Source: CADEDV01 sp048498035
Lineage (GTDB): Bacteria; Bacteroidota; Bacteroidia; Chitinophagales; Chitinophagaceae
Reading direction: 5' to 3'
DNA length: 64,000 nucleotides
Assembly: GCA_048498035.1 (NCBI GenBank)
Contig: JBEHYT010000013.1
Location: forward strand, 1-64,000
Of the stretch, positions 9,249 to 18,733 are shown piece by piece (position 1 is the stretch's first letter; each line of letters starts with the position of its first letter). The notes beneath the pieces are model-generated. The model made no database searches and was not told the DNA's origin. It was given only the letters and a program-made list of their open reading frames with translations. A program made the translations under genes and the position numbers.

Positions 9249-10664
9249 TTAAATGGTTGTTGCGGCTTCAAATTTTTTTCCAAACCGGTCTGTCGCAATT
9301 ACTTTTACCTGTTTTGCTCCGTCGGGCAGCATTCCGCGAAAAATGTGATTTGTTTTTCGCGGTTCGGCAAAGCCACGTGGTTTGGGAAGATCCGGGCCAA
9401 GCATTGTTTTGTAGGCCATTGGGTCAAAGGTTTCATGATTTTCCAACGCACCTTTATTTACGCCATCAATCCAGTATTCCGTTTTCCAGGCCGGATCATA
9501 ATTCCAGATATTAGCAAGCAACTGCTTACGGCCATCTTCGGCTTCCGTTATAAATAACCGCAATTGATGATCGGCGGCTTCTCCCGTGGATTGATAATGC
9601 CACTCCAGCGAATTGCCTTTTACCTTGTACACGCCATAGCCGCAAGGCGTGCCATCACAGCAGATGGGGCCTGTCCACCAGGCGCCACATACCGTTCCAT
9701 GATTATGCTCGTAAATGGAACCACGGATCGCATTTACATGGTAATGGGTGTGACCCGACATGATATGAACGTTGCGTTCGCCCAGAATTGCATACAGTTC
9801 GTCGTTGTTTTTTACACCGCTGTGCACCGGGATGTGTACACACAAAATAATAAGATGATCCTGGGGAACAAATGAAAGATCTTTCTTTAGCCAGTCCAGT
9901 TGATTTTGTTGAAAAAAACCATCGTAGTCACGATCTTTTCCCAGGTAGCGAACATTATCCATTACCACGTAATGTGCTTTACCGCGGTTAAACGAATAAT
10001 ACGTAGGTCCGTAAAATTGCTGGAATGTAACATCCGACGTTTCGTCGCCGCCATGATCATAGTCCATATCGTGGTTGCCCAGGCACTGGAAGAAAGGTAT
10101 TCCCATTTTTGCAACGGCCTTATTATATTCAGGGTAAAGATCGTGCTGGTCCCAGACAATATCGCCCACTGTTATACCATGTAATAAAGCATTGCTGCCT
10201 GCTGCATTCACAAACCGCTGTACATCCGGCACAGACTCCGCCATCATTTTTTCTACATCTTTTTTATTCTTCACCTGCGGATCTGCCCAAATAATGAACT
10301 GGTGCTCATCGTCGTCCTGGTGCAATTTTGTAAGCTCAAAATGCATTTCTTTTTGCTTCGTTTCCACGTTGCGATAGTGACGGCAAAGACCATCATCCTG
10401 CAAAAATTCATACCCAGACGGCGTTGAAATAAAAATGGAGCGCGCAGCTGCATTCGGTTTTAACTCAAAACGACCTTTGTTATCTGTTGCCACAACGGTA
10501 TAGCCATCGCTTATTACCACGCCGGCGATTCCTTTTTTGCCAGTGCTAACACGTCCTTTTACCAGTCCATCTTCCTGTAAAAAGCCGGTGAGAGGGAGCG
10601 CCCGGGAAAACCAGGCGGCCGCACTGAAACCTGCCAGGTTGCGGATAAATTTTCTTCGTTGCAT
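9249..10664 (-). CDS. Tat-exported calcineurin-like phosphoesterase (three-domain type)
   Basis: A protein of 471 residues opening with a twin-arginine signal (MQRRKFIRNLAGFSAAAWF), so it is probably exported folded with its metals. An N-terminal beta-sandwich domain (about 30-105, GKKGIAGVVISDG) precedes the metallophosphoesterase core. The core has IWADPQ, GDIVWD, LGNHDMDYDHGG, VHIPVH and SGHTHYH, which give the two-metal site. A third, all-beta domain (about 310-471) closes the protein. This three-part layout is common in Bacteroidota. It stands 15 bases upstream of the SGNH gene and 117 bases downstream of the DUF5689 gene. In context it may release phosphate from glycerol-3-phosphate made by the neighbouring phosphodiesterase; a phosphodiesterase role is equally possible. 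Confidence 0.88.
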   Translation of the reverse strand: MQRRKFIRNLAGFSAAAWFSRALPLTGFLQEDGLVKGRVSTGKKGIAGVVISDGYTVVATDNKGRFELKPNAAARSIFISTPSGYEFLQDDGLCRHYRNVETKQKEMHFELTKLHQDDDEHQFIIWADPQVKNKKDVEKMMAESVPDVQRFVNAAGSNALLHGITVGDIVWDQHDLYPEYNKAVAKMGIPFFQCLGNHDMDYDHGGDETSDVTFQQFYGPTYYSFNRGKAHYVVMDNVRYLGKDRDYDGFFQQNQLDWLKKDLSFVPQDHLIILCVHIPVHSGVKNNDELYAILGERNVHIMSGHTHYHVNAIRGSIYEHNHGTVCGAWWTGPICCDGTPCGYGVYKVKGNSLEWHYQSTGEAADHQLRLFITEAEDGRKQLLANIWNYDPAWKTEYWIDGVNKGALENHETFDPMAYKTMLGPDLPKPRGFAEPRKTNHIFRGMLPDGAKQVKVIATDRFGKKFEAATTI

Positions 10665-10781
10665 AATTAATCAGGCTCTTACTGTTTTTTTATAAAAGAA
10701 ATTGAAACGCGAAATGGAAAATACCAAACCATTGCTGAAATAACCGGGGTTGCGGTTTATTTTTCTTTTCACTTTTTGAGA

Positions 10782-12068
10782 TTACAACTTTTTATATACG
10801 GCAAAATCATCCAGGCTCAGCCTGCCATTGTTAGAACTGCCCAGGCCAATTTTATTAACCCGGAAACGAACCGGACCCGAAATATTCAGCGTTACCGCTG
10901 CGCATTTATTGCCTTTATCCGGCATATCGGTAAAATTGCCGCCAACTGCTGTCCAGGTGCTGCCACCGTTTACAGAATATTCAAACCGGAAAGAGCTGCG
11001 GGCATCCGTTCCATATTTACCATAGAATACGGTCACTTTGGATGCGCCATCCGGCAGGTCAAAATTCATTTGCGTATAGCCGCTGCTGGAAAGATTTTGT
11101 TGCATACGCACACCCTGTTTACCCGGCTGGTTAAATTTGTCGCTGTTAATGGTAGCGGCAAGAATGCCCTGTAGCAGGTACCAGTTGCCTGTAGAAAGTG
11201 CCACGATATTAGTGCCGCTGTTATAGCTGGATTTCGTGCTGGCGTCCGGGGATTCGAAACTTTCGGGGAAATTAGCATACAATGGCCCACTGGAGAATTT
11301 GATGTCGCCAGCATTTCTCATTTCAACAACGCGGCGCGCACCGGCCGTATCATTCCCTGTTTCATTATAATATCCTGCAATACCTGTAAACTGCGCATCT
11401 ACCGGCAATGGTGTGCTGGAAAAACTTGCAGTGGCGGCCGTACGCAAATAAGCAACGGGGCCGATATGGTCATCCAGGGGGTGCATGCCAGACACTGTTC
11501 CACCGGCGCTATAGTCGGATACATCTGCATGAATAGCCACCAGCGTCGACTCATAATTGTTCATAAAGGCATTCAACATGCCCAGGGTAACATCCTGGAC
11601 AAGCGGTGTTTTACCGGACGCTATTTTTTCAACCTGGCTGGCAGCGATGCCTGTTAGCATAAGTCTGCCTTTTTCCCGGGTTAAAGTGGCATTGGAAACA
11701 TTAATAACCAGGGAGTCGCCAAAGCTGTAAGAAGCAGCGCCGCCATCCAGGCGTACTGCAATACCACGGGTAAGATCAGTTGCTGCATTTTGCGAGGAAG
11801 CCGTTTCCTGGAGTACAAACGTACCTGTTTCAACATTCAGGTTGTCCTTGTCTGATATCACCACACCCTGTATCCTGGATGCTCCATTCAATACCGCGGG
11901 AGTTAATGTAACCGCAGTTCCCTGGTAGCTCCAGCGGAGATCATTGATGGTAATAATTTCACCGGTAACACCAACTGCAGGTGTATGGTAATCTTTAATG
12001 CAGGCATTGAAAAGACAACAAACTGCAATGCCGGCGAATAGTTTATGGAGAGAAGTTATTTTTTTCAT
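10782..12068 (-). CDS. DUF5689 surface lipoprotein, third member of the SusCD operon
   Basis: A 428-residue lipoprotein (signal ending CLFNAC, Cys22). Residues about 35-255 match the DUF5689 pattern seen next to SusC/SusD pairs: TINDLRW, IQGVVISDKDNLN, FVLQET and GIAVRLDGG. The last 160 residues look like a jelly-roll, carbohydrate-binding or cleaved-adhesin type domain (FPESFESP at its start, SFRFEYSVNGGSTW, SLDDFAVYKKL at the end). It follows susD by 23 bases, in the slot held by SusE/SusF-type binding proteins elsewhere. The likely role is binding the substrate on the cell surface. No catalytic motif is seen. Confidence 0.75.
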   Translation of the reverse strand: MKKITSLHKLFAGIAVCCLFNACIKDYHTPAVGVTGEIITINDLRWSYQGTAVTLTPAVLNGASRIQGVVISDKDNLNVETGTFVLQETASSQNAATDLTRGIAVRLDGGAASYSFGDSLVINVSNATLTREKGRLMLTGIAASQVEKIASGKTPLVQDVTLGMLNAFMNNYESTLVAIHADVSDYSAGGTVSGMHPLDDHIGPVAYLRTAATASFSSTPLPVDAQFTGIAGYYNETGNDTAGARRVVEMRNAGDIKFSSGPLYANFPESFESPDASTKSSYNSGTNIVALSTGNWYLLQGILAATINSDKFNQPGKQGVRMQQNLSSSGYTQMNFDLPDGASKVTVFYGKYGTDARSSFRFEYSVNGGSTWTAVGGNFTDMPDKGNKCAAVTLNISGPVRFRVNKIGLGSSNNGRLSLDDFAVYKKL

Positions 12069-12091
12069 GTTATCTGGTTTCAGGTTTTCAA

Positions 12092-13570
12092 TTAGTTAGT
12101 ATCCCACCAAACTTTTGTTTGCATATTATCCGGTCCGCCCATCGCGGCAACCGCAGCCTCGTAGTTGGTGTGGTTCAACGATTGTACAGATACGGGATAT
12201 ACCAGCCGGGTGGGCATCATACCATTATTTTGTACGCCGGGGCCGATGGGCAGGTTCGGGTATCCCGTTCTTCGGTATTCAAACCAGGATTGAAAATCTG
12301 TAAAGAAGAAGGTGAAATATTTTTGCGTGATGATCTTTTCAATTCGTTCTTCATCTGTGGTAGCCTGTGTCCAGTCGATACCAGGCCTTGTAAGATAACC
12401 GGAGGGAACCGTAAGCCCCCAGTGTGTGATGGCATTGGTAACGCCATTTTCGTAGTAAGCTTTTGCAGTACCCGTTGTGATATATCCTCTAACCGAAGCT
12501 TCTGCAAGTAAAAATTGTACTTCTGCATAGTTGAGGATATTACCCAGCAGCGGTTCATTTTTCAACGTTGCCAAATAATAAGACTGGCGCTCCTGCTGGT
12601 TGCCCGGTGCATAACCGCTGGGTATGCCGATATACACACCACCTACGGTGCTGGCCCATTTGGTCAGCCGCGGATCACCCCAGTTATTAAGCGTATTGAT
12701 AAAAAATTCAGTTAAACCATTGTCGCCGTTAAAATCATAATCTCGGTACGTATTGAATGCCGAAACAAATGGTGTGGTGGTTGTAAACCGAAGAATGGCA
12801 GATTCCGCGTTGCTGGTCATGATGGGATAAGTAGAAGGACTTGTTTGCACGATCTGCTGTATCTTCTGGATCGCATTGCTTTCCGGCCGGCCAGACGCAC
12901 GCATTAGAAGTCGCAGGTAAAGGCTATTCCCAAATTTTCTCCATTTGGCAAGGTCGCCACCAAACAGCGGATCACGCGCCGTAAGTGCAGCAGGCAGCGC
13001 GAGGTTTTGCGCCAGCAAAGCATTTGCCTCTTCCAATCTTGCAAAAAGACTGTCGTAAATCTCTTTTTGTTTATCAAACTTTGGCTGATAAATATTGTCG
13101 GTGCGTCCGCGGTTGGCTTCCGTATAGGGCACATCGCCATACGTGTCAGTGATCAGGGATTCCACCCATACTTCCATGATCCTTGCTATTCCCATATAGG
13201 AATAGTTGTACGACTGGCTGGGGAGTGATACCAGTTTACTGGCATTGTCGTAAGCGTCTTTAAAATTGGTCAGTTGCGTGTACCAGATATTCCACATATA
13301 ATCCGACTCACTCGGCCGGATGATGTACCGGTGAATTTCGTCTGAGTTCACTACGGTTACGTGCACCTGCATCATCTCATGCGTAAGGCGGATTTCACGC
13401 GTCTGGTTTGCGTTGCGAACGGCGTAGATCGCGGATTCCAGCAGCAGTTCCGGCCGCGTTTCCGGCAATGTGTTGGGATTTGTATTAATGTCTGAAAATC
13501 CTTTGGTACAGCCCGTCATCAACTGCGCCAGGCTTATACTTACAGCTATAATCGAAAGAATGCGTTTCAT
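12092..13570 (-). CDS. SusD/RagB-like nutrient-binding outer-membrane lipoprotein
   Basis: A 492-residue lipoprotein (signal ending QLMTGC, Cys21) with the features of the SusD superfamily: the opening FSDINTNPNTLPETRPE, tetratricopeptide-like helices (for example QSYNYSYMGIARIMEVW), and the closing segment on FFTDFQSWFEYRRTGYPNLP. The sequence fits the SusD-like group called SusD/RagB family nutrient-binding lipoprotein. It lies 19 bases after susC, the invariant pairing. SusD acts as the lid that captures substrate over the SusC barrel. Its neighbours (GDPD, phosphoesterase, SGNH hydrolase, glp genes) point to a phosphate-ester substrate and not a glycan; this is inference. Confidence 0.92.
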   Translation of the reverse strand: MKRILSIIAVSISLAQLMTGCTKGFSDINTNPNTLPETRPELLLESAIYAVRNANQTREIRLTHEMMQVHVTVVNSDEIHRYIIRPSESDYMWNIWYTQLTNFKDAYDNASKLVSLPSQSYNYSYMGIARIMEVWVESLITDTYGDVPYTEANRGRTDNIYQPKFDKQKEIYDSLFARLEEANALLAQNLALPAALTARDPLFGGDLAKWRKFGNSLYLRLLMRASGRPESNAIQKIQQIVQTSPSTYPIMTSNAESAILRFTTTTPFVSAFNTYRDYDFNGDNGLTEFFINTLNNWGDPRLTKWASTVGGVYIGIPSGYAPGNQQERQSYYLATLKNEPLLGNILNYAEVQFLLAEASVRGYITTGTAKAYYENGVTNAITHWGLTVPSGYLTRPGIDWTQATTDEERIEKIITQKYFTFFFTDFQSWFEYRRTGYPNLPIGPGVQNNGMMPTRLVYPVSVQSLNHTNYEAAVAAMGGPDNMQTKVWWDTN

Positions 13571-13589
13571 TTGTTTGTTTTTTTACAGT

Positions 13590-16500
13590 TTAAAAACCTA
13601 CTGTCAGTGAAACACCCATGGTGCGGGTAGACGGGAATTGGGCTATTTCAAAACCTGCATTGATCTGTCCGTCATTCAGTGTTCCAAATTCCGGGTCAAA
13701 GGCAGGCCATTTGGTGATCACAAAAAGATCCCGTCCGTAAATGCCCAGCGTAGCGCGCTGCAGCCTTAGTTTCGCCAGCCATTTTTTGGGAAGTGTATAG
13801 TCAATACGCGCTTCGCGCAACTTGATGAAGTCTGTGCTGAAGGTATTGGCTTCCACATTATCACGGTTAAAATGCGCATCATAATAAGCCTGTATGTTTG
13901 TAGCCAACACTGTATTTTCGATATACTTGTCATTCACTGCATCATATTGCACACCATCTCCTACAATTCCGCTGTAGCGGCCAGGCAACGTTTCTTTCAG
14001 TTTGCCTTCCTCCATCAATACCGCATGGGTAAGTGAATACGCTACGCCGCCAAACTGCCCGTCGAACAAGACATTTAACCTGAAATTCTTGTATTTGAAT
14101 TCGCTGCCAAGACTTCCTTTCCAGTCGGGATTGGTATTGCCGAGGTATTTAATTTCTGTAGTGCGGGTAGGAAGTCCCTGCGCATTGTAGATAATTCTTC
14201 CCTGCGGATCACGCGCATATCCAATTCCATAAAGATCACCCATTCTTCCGCCAGGCCGGGCTTCAATTGAACCACGGTTGGCCGGGCCGGTAGACATTAC
14301 ATAAACATCCACACCCTCCACCAGTTCCTTGATCTCATTACGGTTGGCAGAATACGTAGCAAAAATGTTCCAGTTAAATCCTTTTTTTGATTTCAGAATA
14401 GTTCCATCCAGTTGTACTTCTATACCACGGTTGGTAACTAACCCGGCATTGGCAATAGTTGCGGAGTAGCCGGATGACCTGTCAATTGGAACCGGGAATA
14501 TCTGGTTCTTGGTATTATTACGATATACCGCTACATCCAATCCCAACCTGTTTTTAAGAAACCGGATATCCAGTCCAAATTCAAGGCTTTGCGTTAGCAA
14601 CGCTTTCAGTTCCGGGTTAGCGATTGCAGAAGGATTGCTAAGTCCGCCGGGGAATAAGGTTGGGGTATACGCAAATGATGTAAGATAAGGTGTAGTACCG
14701 CCGCTTCCCACACCGGCAAGTGAACCTCTTACTTTAAGAAAGGAAATGGCCGTTGGCAATTTGGCGACTTCAGAAACAATGAAACTCGCATTTATAGAAG
14801 AATAAAAGAAATCAGCATTGTCTGCCGAAACCGGTGTCGCGAGTGTGCTGGTCCAGTCTTCACGTCCTGTTACATCCAGGAACAGGAATTTATCATAACT
14901 AAACTGTGCAAAACCGTACAGGCTGTTTACCCGGAAACTCGCGCGATAAGGAAGCGCAACAACCGGATTCTTGGCATTGGCCAGCGTATAATAACCCGGA
15001 AGGTTTAGCTGATCGGCGCGCAGTTCATCCCGTGAATAACGGTTCCGTACCTGGCTGCCGCCAAAAGAGAAAGAAGAAGTGATATGCTTTGAAATATTCT
15101 TATTATAACGCGCCAGGAAATCATAAGTCAGCTCCTGTGTAAAAATGTTTTGCGAACGGAACATGCCCTCTGCAAACTTATTCGTGTTGAAGGGGCGCTG
15201 CTGGGAACGTGATTCCGATGCATAGTCGATCGAAACCCGGCCCATCAGGCTCAGTTCCGGCGTAAAATTATAGGTAGCGGCAACATTCCCAATCAGCCCG
15301 TTTCTATTCGATTTATTCAGCATCTCATTTGCAATCAGGTAGGGATTATCCAGCAGGCTGCTGAAGGGACGCGTTTGCGCGATATTTTCCTGGCCAGGCA
15401 CCCAATATTCCTTAAACCAATCCAGGTTCATATTAGGAGTCATACCACGGATGAAGTACATGATCGATTGGTTATTGTACCCGGTAGAAGGAAGGTTGTC
15501 TGAAAACTTACTGGTATAATTCGCTTTTGCGGAGATCTGCATTTTGCTCGACAGCTTATGCGAAATAGAAAGCGCTACCGTATTACGATTATAGCCGGTA
15601 TTGGGAATAATCCAGGTATTTTTCAGGTTGGTTAGTGACAAGCGTACTGTTGTGTTGGCATTGCCACCATCAATCGTTACACTGTTGGTCATCGTTTTAC
15701 CGGTTTCAAAAAAATCTTTCCGGTTGTTGGTATACGGTACCCAGGGCAGGCGTGTTGCAGATTTAGTGCGGGTTACCGGGTCATATTGATAAAAAAGCTG
15801 GCCATCAAAACGAGGTCCCCAGGCAGAACTGGTGCTGCGGGTGCTGGGGCCATCTTCAGACGCGTTATAAGAATACCAGTCATTTTGCCCGCTGGCGCCC
15901 TGGCCATATTCATATTGATAATCCGGCCAGCGGTTCACCTGGTCAATCGCAAAATTGAAATTATAAGTGATGCCAAGTCCTTTCTGGCGACTGCTGCCGG
16001 ATTTGGTAGTAATGATGATGGCTCCATTGGCTCCGCGTGCGCCGTATAGGGCAGTGGCACCCGGACCTTTTAATACAGAGACACTTTCGATGTCTTCGGG
16101 GTTGATGTCTGACAAACTGGAGCCGAAGTCAACCGGTGATTCAGACTGCAGGTAAGCGGAGCTTCCGGTGCCTGTAATGGCGCCACTGCTGCTGCTGATT
16201 ACCACTCCATCCACCACAATCAACGCCTGGCTGTTGCCATCGAGTGAATTCTCGCCGCGCAACACGATCTTGTTGCTTCCGGCGGGGCCGCCGCCTGATT
16301 TTACGATATTAATACCGGCCACTTTTCCTGTTAGGGCGTTGGTCCAGTTGTTAGACATGGCCTCGGTGATATCTTCACCTTTTACCTTGGATACCGAATA
16401 GCCCAGTGCTTTTTCTTCGCGCTTGATGCCAAGCGCTGTAACCACCACGCCTTCCAGTTCTTTTGCAGAGCTGGTCAGCTCGATGGCAAATGAATTTTTT

Positions 16501-16781
16501 GTTCCCACTTTTTGTTCGATAGTGGTAAAACCCACGGCGGAAAAGACCAGGACCACATCGTTACTGGCCACCTGCAGGGAAAATGATCCCTTTTCATTGG
16601 TGGTAGTACCCTTTTGTGAGCCCTTAACCTGTACGGTTACATTTGGCAGCGGTGTACCGTCTTCCACGTTGCGAACGGTTCCGCTTACTGTTTTTTGCTG
16701 GGCAAAGGCTGTGGTAGCGGTAGCCATCAACAGGAGTAGCAACAGCACAACGTTGCCAGCACACTTGGCGAGTGATCTCAT
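13590..16781 (-). CDS. SusC/RagA-like TonB-dependent outer-membrane transporter
   Basis: A barrel protein of 1,063 residues. The start is set at ATG 16781, where a clear signal peptide begins (MRSLAKCAGN to TAFAQQ); 42 upstream codons in frame lack any such feature. Domain order: carboxypeptidase-regulatory-like beta-sandwich (about 30-110, KTVSGTVRNVEDGTPLPNVT), TonB-box-like segment near EGVVVTALG, plug domain with GLKVAG-type motif (LTGKVAGINI) and DVESV-type strand (EDIESVSVLKGPGATALYG), then the beta-barrel to a terminal phenylalanine (SLTVGF). It moves substrate held by SusD across the outer membrane using TonB energy. It heads a susC-susD-DUF5689 unit between glpD and the phosphoesterase genes. 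No sigma/anti-sigma pair is nearby, unlike many glycan loci. Confidence 0.95.
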   Translation of the reverse strand: MRSLAKCAGNVVLLLLLLMATATTAFAQQKTVSGTVRNVEDGTPLPNVTVQVKGSQKGTTTNEKGSFSLQVASNDVVLVFSAVGFTTIEQKVGTKNSFAIELTSSAKELEGVVVTALGIKREEKALGYSVSKVKGEDITEAMSNNWTNALTGKVAGINIVKSGGGPAGSNKIVLRGENSLDGNSQALIVVDGVVISSSSGAITGTGSSAYLQSESPVDFGSSLSDINPEDIESVSVLKGPGATALYGARGANGAIIITTKSGSSRQKGLGITYNFNFAIDQVNRWPDYQYEYGQGASGQNDWYSYNASEDGPSTRSTSSAWGPRFDGQLFYQYDPVTRTKSATRLPWVPYTNNRKDFFETGKTMTNSVTIDGGNANTTVRLSLTNLKNTWIIPNTGYNRNTVALSISHKLSSKMQISAKANYTSKFSDNLPSTGYNNQSIMYFIRGMTPNMNLDWFKEYWVPGQENIAQTRPFSSLLDNPYLIANEMLNKSNRNGLIGNVAATYNFTPELSLMGRVSIDYASESRSQQRPFNTNKFAEGMFRSQNIFTQELTYDFLARYNKNISKHITSSFSFGGSQVRNRYSRDELRADQLNLPGYYTLANAKNPVVALPYRASFRVNSLYGFAQFSYDKFLFLDVTGREDWTSTLATPVSADNADFFYSSINASFIVSEVAKLPTAISFLKVRGSLAGVGSGGTTPYLTSFAYTPTLFPGGLSNPSAIANPELKALLTQSLEFGLDIRFLKNRLGLDVAVYRNNTKNQIFPVPIDRSSGYSATIANAGLVTNRGIEVQLDGTILKSKKGFNWNIFATYSANRNEIKELVEGVDVYVMSTGPANRGSIEARPGGRMGDLYGIGYARDPQGRIIYNAQGLPTRTTEIKYLGNTNPDWKGSLGSEFKYKNFRLNVLFDGQFGGVAYSLTHAVLMEEGKLKETLPGRYSGIVGDGVQYDAVNDKYIENTVLATNIQAYYDAHFNRDNVEANTFSTDFIKLREARIDYTLPKKWLAKLRLQRATLGIYGRDLFVITKWPAFDPEFGTLNDGQINAGFEIAQFPSTRTMGVSLTVGF

Positions 16782-16946
16782 AATAGTTGAATTATTGTGG
16801 TTGATGAAATGACGATGATCAGGGCAATGCAATCGCTGAAATGACAGGAGCGGATAAGGTGGGGAACCTGTTCCTGGCATTTGCCGGCAAAAGAAGAACA
16901 TTTTCATATAAGCAGTCGTTAGGTTGGTGTTATGTAATTATTAAGA

Positions 16947-16959
16947 GGCGCCCAGCGCC
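16947..16959. terminator. Small GC hairpin after glpD
   Basis: A 5-bp stem (GGCGC/GCGCC) with a three-base loop lies just after the glpD stop codon. The T-run flanks it on the plus-strand side only, so for glpD transcription it is not a standard terminator; it might pause or attenuate read-through into susC. Weak evidence. Confidence 0.25.
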
Positions 16960-16965
16960 CGTTTT

Positions 16966-18537
16966 TTATTTTAAAACATATTGATCCGATAATTTTTCAA
17001 ATGCGGCAACCTGTTCGGTTTGCCATTGTTCATCTTTTTTAAGCAGTGGTGCCATGATCCGTGCCACGGCGGCGGCAATCCGTTTGCTTTCGCGTGCGTC
17101 AAGTAACAGCGCACGCGTTCTTCGCGCCAGCACGTCTTCTACCGTTCTTGCCATCTCATGCTCCACCGCCCACACTACCTGCTGCGGATGAATGCGAAGT
17201 GTTTCACTGAGCCATTGATTGGCCGTACCATTAATAGCGGCCCGGAGCGGCGCAGCATCACTGCCATAGAAATAAAAAGGATCGTCCCAGTTGGTTCCTT
17301 CCGCAAAGCCGTGAATGGCCATGTCCGAAGTTGCCGGCTGGCGATGTGTCCACCCAAGGTCCTGTTCAATATGATTCACCATGTCTTCGCCCATCTTTCG
17401 ATAAGTGGTCCATTTACCACCCAGCATGGTATAGAGATGGGAAGCAGAAGTGAGTATTTTATGACTGCGTGAAATTTCCTTGGTCTTGTGCTCGCCTTTT
17501 TGTGGCGCGGCCAACGGCCGCAAACCGGCAAAAACGCTCAGTACGTCTGCACGAACCGGTTTTTTCTCCAGGTAGGCTCCGGCCGTGTTCAGGATAAAAT
17601 CGATTTCCTGCTCCAGGGCACGCGGCTCCAGCGATGCTTCTTCCACCGGGGTGTCTGTAGTGCCTACCACCACTTTTTCATGCCAGGGAACGGCAAAAAG
17701 TACCCGGCCGTCTGATGTGCGGGGAATCATCAACGCCTCTGATGAAGGGTAAAAGCTACGATCCAGTACCAGGTGCACGCCCTGGCTTACACATACCGTT
17801 TTGGCGCTGCCCGGGCGATCCATTTGAAGAATGTCATCCACAAAAACGCCGGTTGCATTCACGATAGCCTTTGCTTTTACCTGGAATAAGCTGCCGGTTT
17901 CAATATCCTGCAGTTGTAAACCATTTACATGGCCATCCGTATTTTTCGTAAGACCCGTAACACGAACATAATTGATGGCATCACCGCCATGCTCCCAAAT
18001 GGTTTGAACCAGGTTGATTGCCAGGCGGGCATCATCAAATTGCCCATCGTGGTACACCACGCCACCCTGTAATCCACGTGCGCGGATGCCCGGCAGGCGG
18101 CGAAGCGTTTCGCTACGCGAAATAAAAACCGAAGCCCCCAGCCGCAACCGGCCGGCAATCCGGTCGTACAGTTTTAGCCCGATGGTATATTTCAAACGGT
18201 CCCAGAAGGAATAAACCGGTACAATAAAGGTTTGATCCCGCACCAGGTGCGGCGCATTGCGGTGTAAAAGCCCGCGCTCCACACTTGCCTCACGTACCAG
18301 CCGGATATCTCCCTGCGCCAGGTAACGAACACCACCATGAACCAGTTTGGTACTGCGACTGGAAGTTCCTTTTGCAAAATCAGCCTGTTCTACCAGGAGG
18401 GTCTTGTATCCACGGGCTACGGCATCCAGGGCAATGCCGAGGCCGGTGGCGCCGCCGCCAATAACGGCAACATCCCACTCCTGCTGCGGATCCGCCAAAC
18501 GATCCCGGTACACTAAACGATCAGCTAACAAACTCAT
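16966..18537 (-). CDS. glpD: Aerobic glycerol-3-phosphate dehydrogenase (FAD)
   Basis: A 523-residue flavoprotein of the GlpD/GlpA family, full length. It carries the FAD-binding GGGATGLGIALDAVARGY, the family motif GTSSRSTKLVHGGVRYL, substrate-site arginines in GLRPLAAP and the C-terminal DVLARRTRALLLDA. It oxidises sn-glycerol-3-phosphate to dihydroxyacetone phosphate and feeds electrons to the quinone pool at the inner membrane. It diverges from the DeoR-type regulator with 196 bases between start codons. That gap holds three copies of an operator-like motif, so glpD is the most likely direct target. susC starts 185 bases downstream on the same strand, perhaps with its own promoter. Confidence 0.96.
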   Translation of the reverse strand: MSLLADRLVYRDRLADPQQEWDVAVIGGGATGLGIALDAVARGYKTLLVEQADFAKGTSSRSTKLVHGGVRYLAQGDIRLVREASVERGLLHRNAPHLVRDQTFIVPVYSFWDRLKYTIGLKLYDRIAGRLRLGASVFISRSETLRRLPGIRARGLQGGVVYHDGQFDDARLAINLVQTIWEHGGDAINYVRVTGLTKNTDGHVNGLQLQDIETGSLFQVKAKAIVNATGVFVDDILQMDRPGSAKTVCVSQGVHLVLDRSFYPSSEALMIPRTSDGRVLFAVPWHEKVVVGTTDTPVEEASLEPRALEQEIDFILNTAGAYLEKKPVRADVLSVFAGLRPLAAPQKGEHKTKEISRSHKILTSASHLYTMLGGKWTTYRKMGEDMVNHIEQDLGWTHRQPATSDMAIHGFAEGTNWDDPFYFYGSDAAPLRAAINGTANQWLSETLRIHPQQVVWAVEHEMARTVEDVLARRTRALLLDARESKRIAAAVARIMAPLLKKDEQWQTEQVAAFEKLSDQYVLK

Positions 18538-18547
18538 AACTTTCGAT

Positions 18548-18660
18548 TCGAATGTAAATGAAACTAAACAATAATAAATCGAAAGCTAAATGAAATTTTT
18601 GTTACCAAATAAAAATATTTTGAAATTTATTTTAGAAAAATGAGTTTCATTTGCTTTCGT
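18548..18660. promoter_or_regulatory. Three operator-like repeats in the glpD-glpR gap
   Basis: Copies at 18548-18565 (plus, TCGAATGTAAATGAAACT), 18579-18596 (plus, TCGAAAGCTAAATGAAAT, one extra base) and 18643-18660 (minus strand, ACGAAAGCAAATGAAACT). The first and third include a perfect 10-bp inverted pair, AAATGAAACT at 18556-18565 and AGTTTCATTT at 18643-18652. DeoR-type repressors bind such repeated short sites. The location, between glpD and the regulator gene, makes these likely GlpR operators; binding is inferred. Confidence 0.6.
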
Positions 18661-18733
18661 TATTAAAAACGACCGTTCGGCATTTTTTTGCTATCGTTTT
18701 GAAATCCAGTACATTCTGACTAAATTCATCATC

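Noticed and set aside
13590..16907. Longer SusC start at 16907
   Set aside because: The extra 42 residues are cysteine- and histidine-rich and lack a signal, while ATG 16781 opens a perfect signal peptide.
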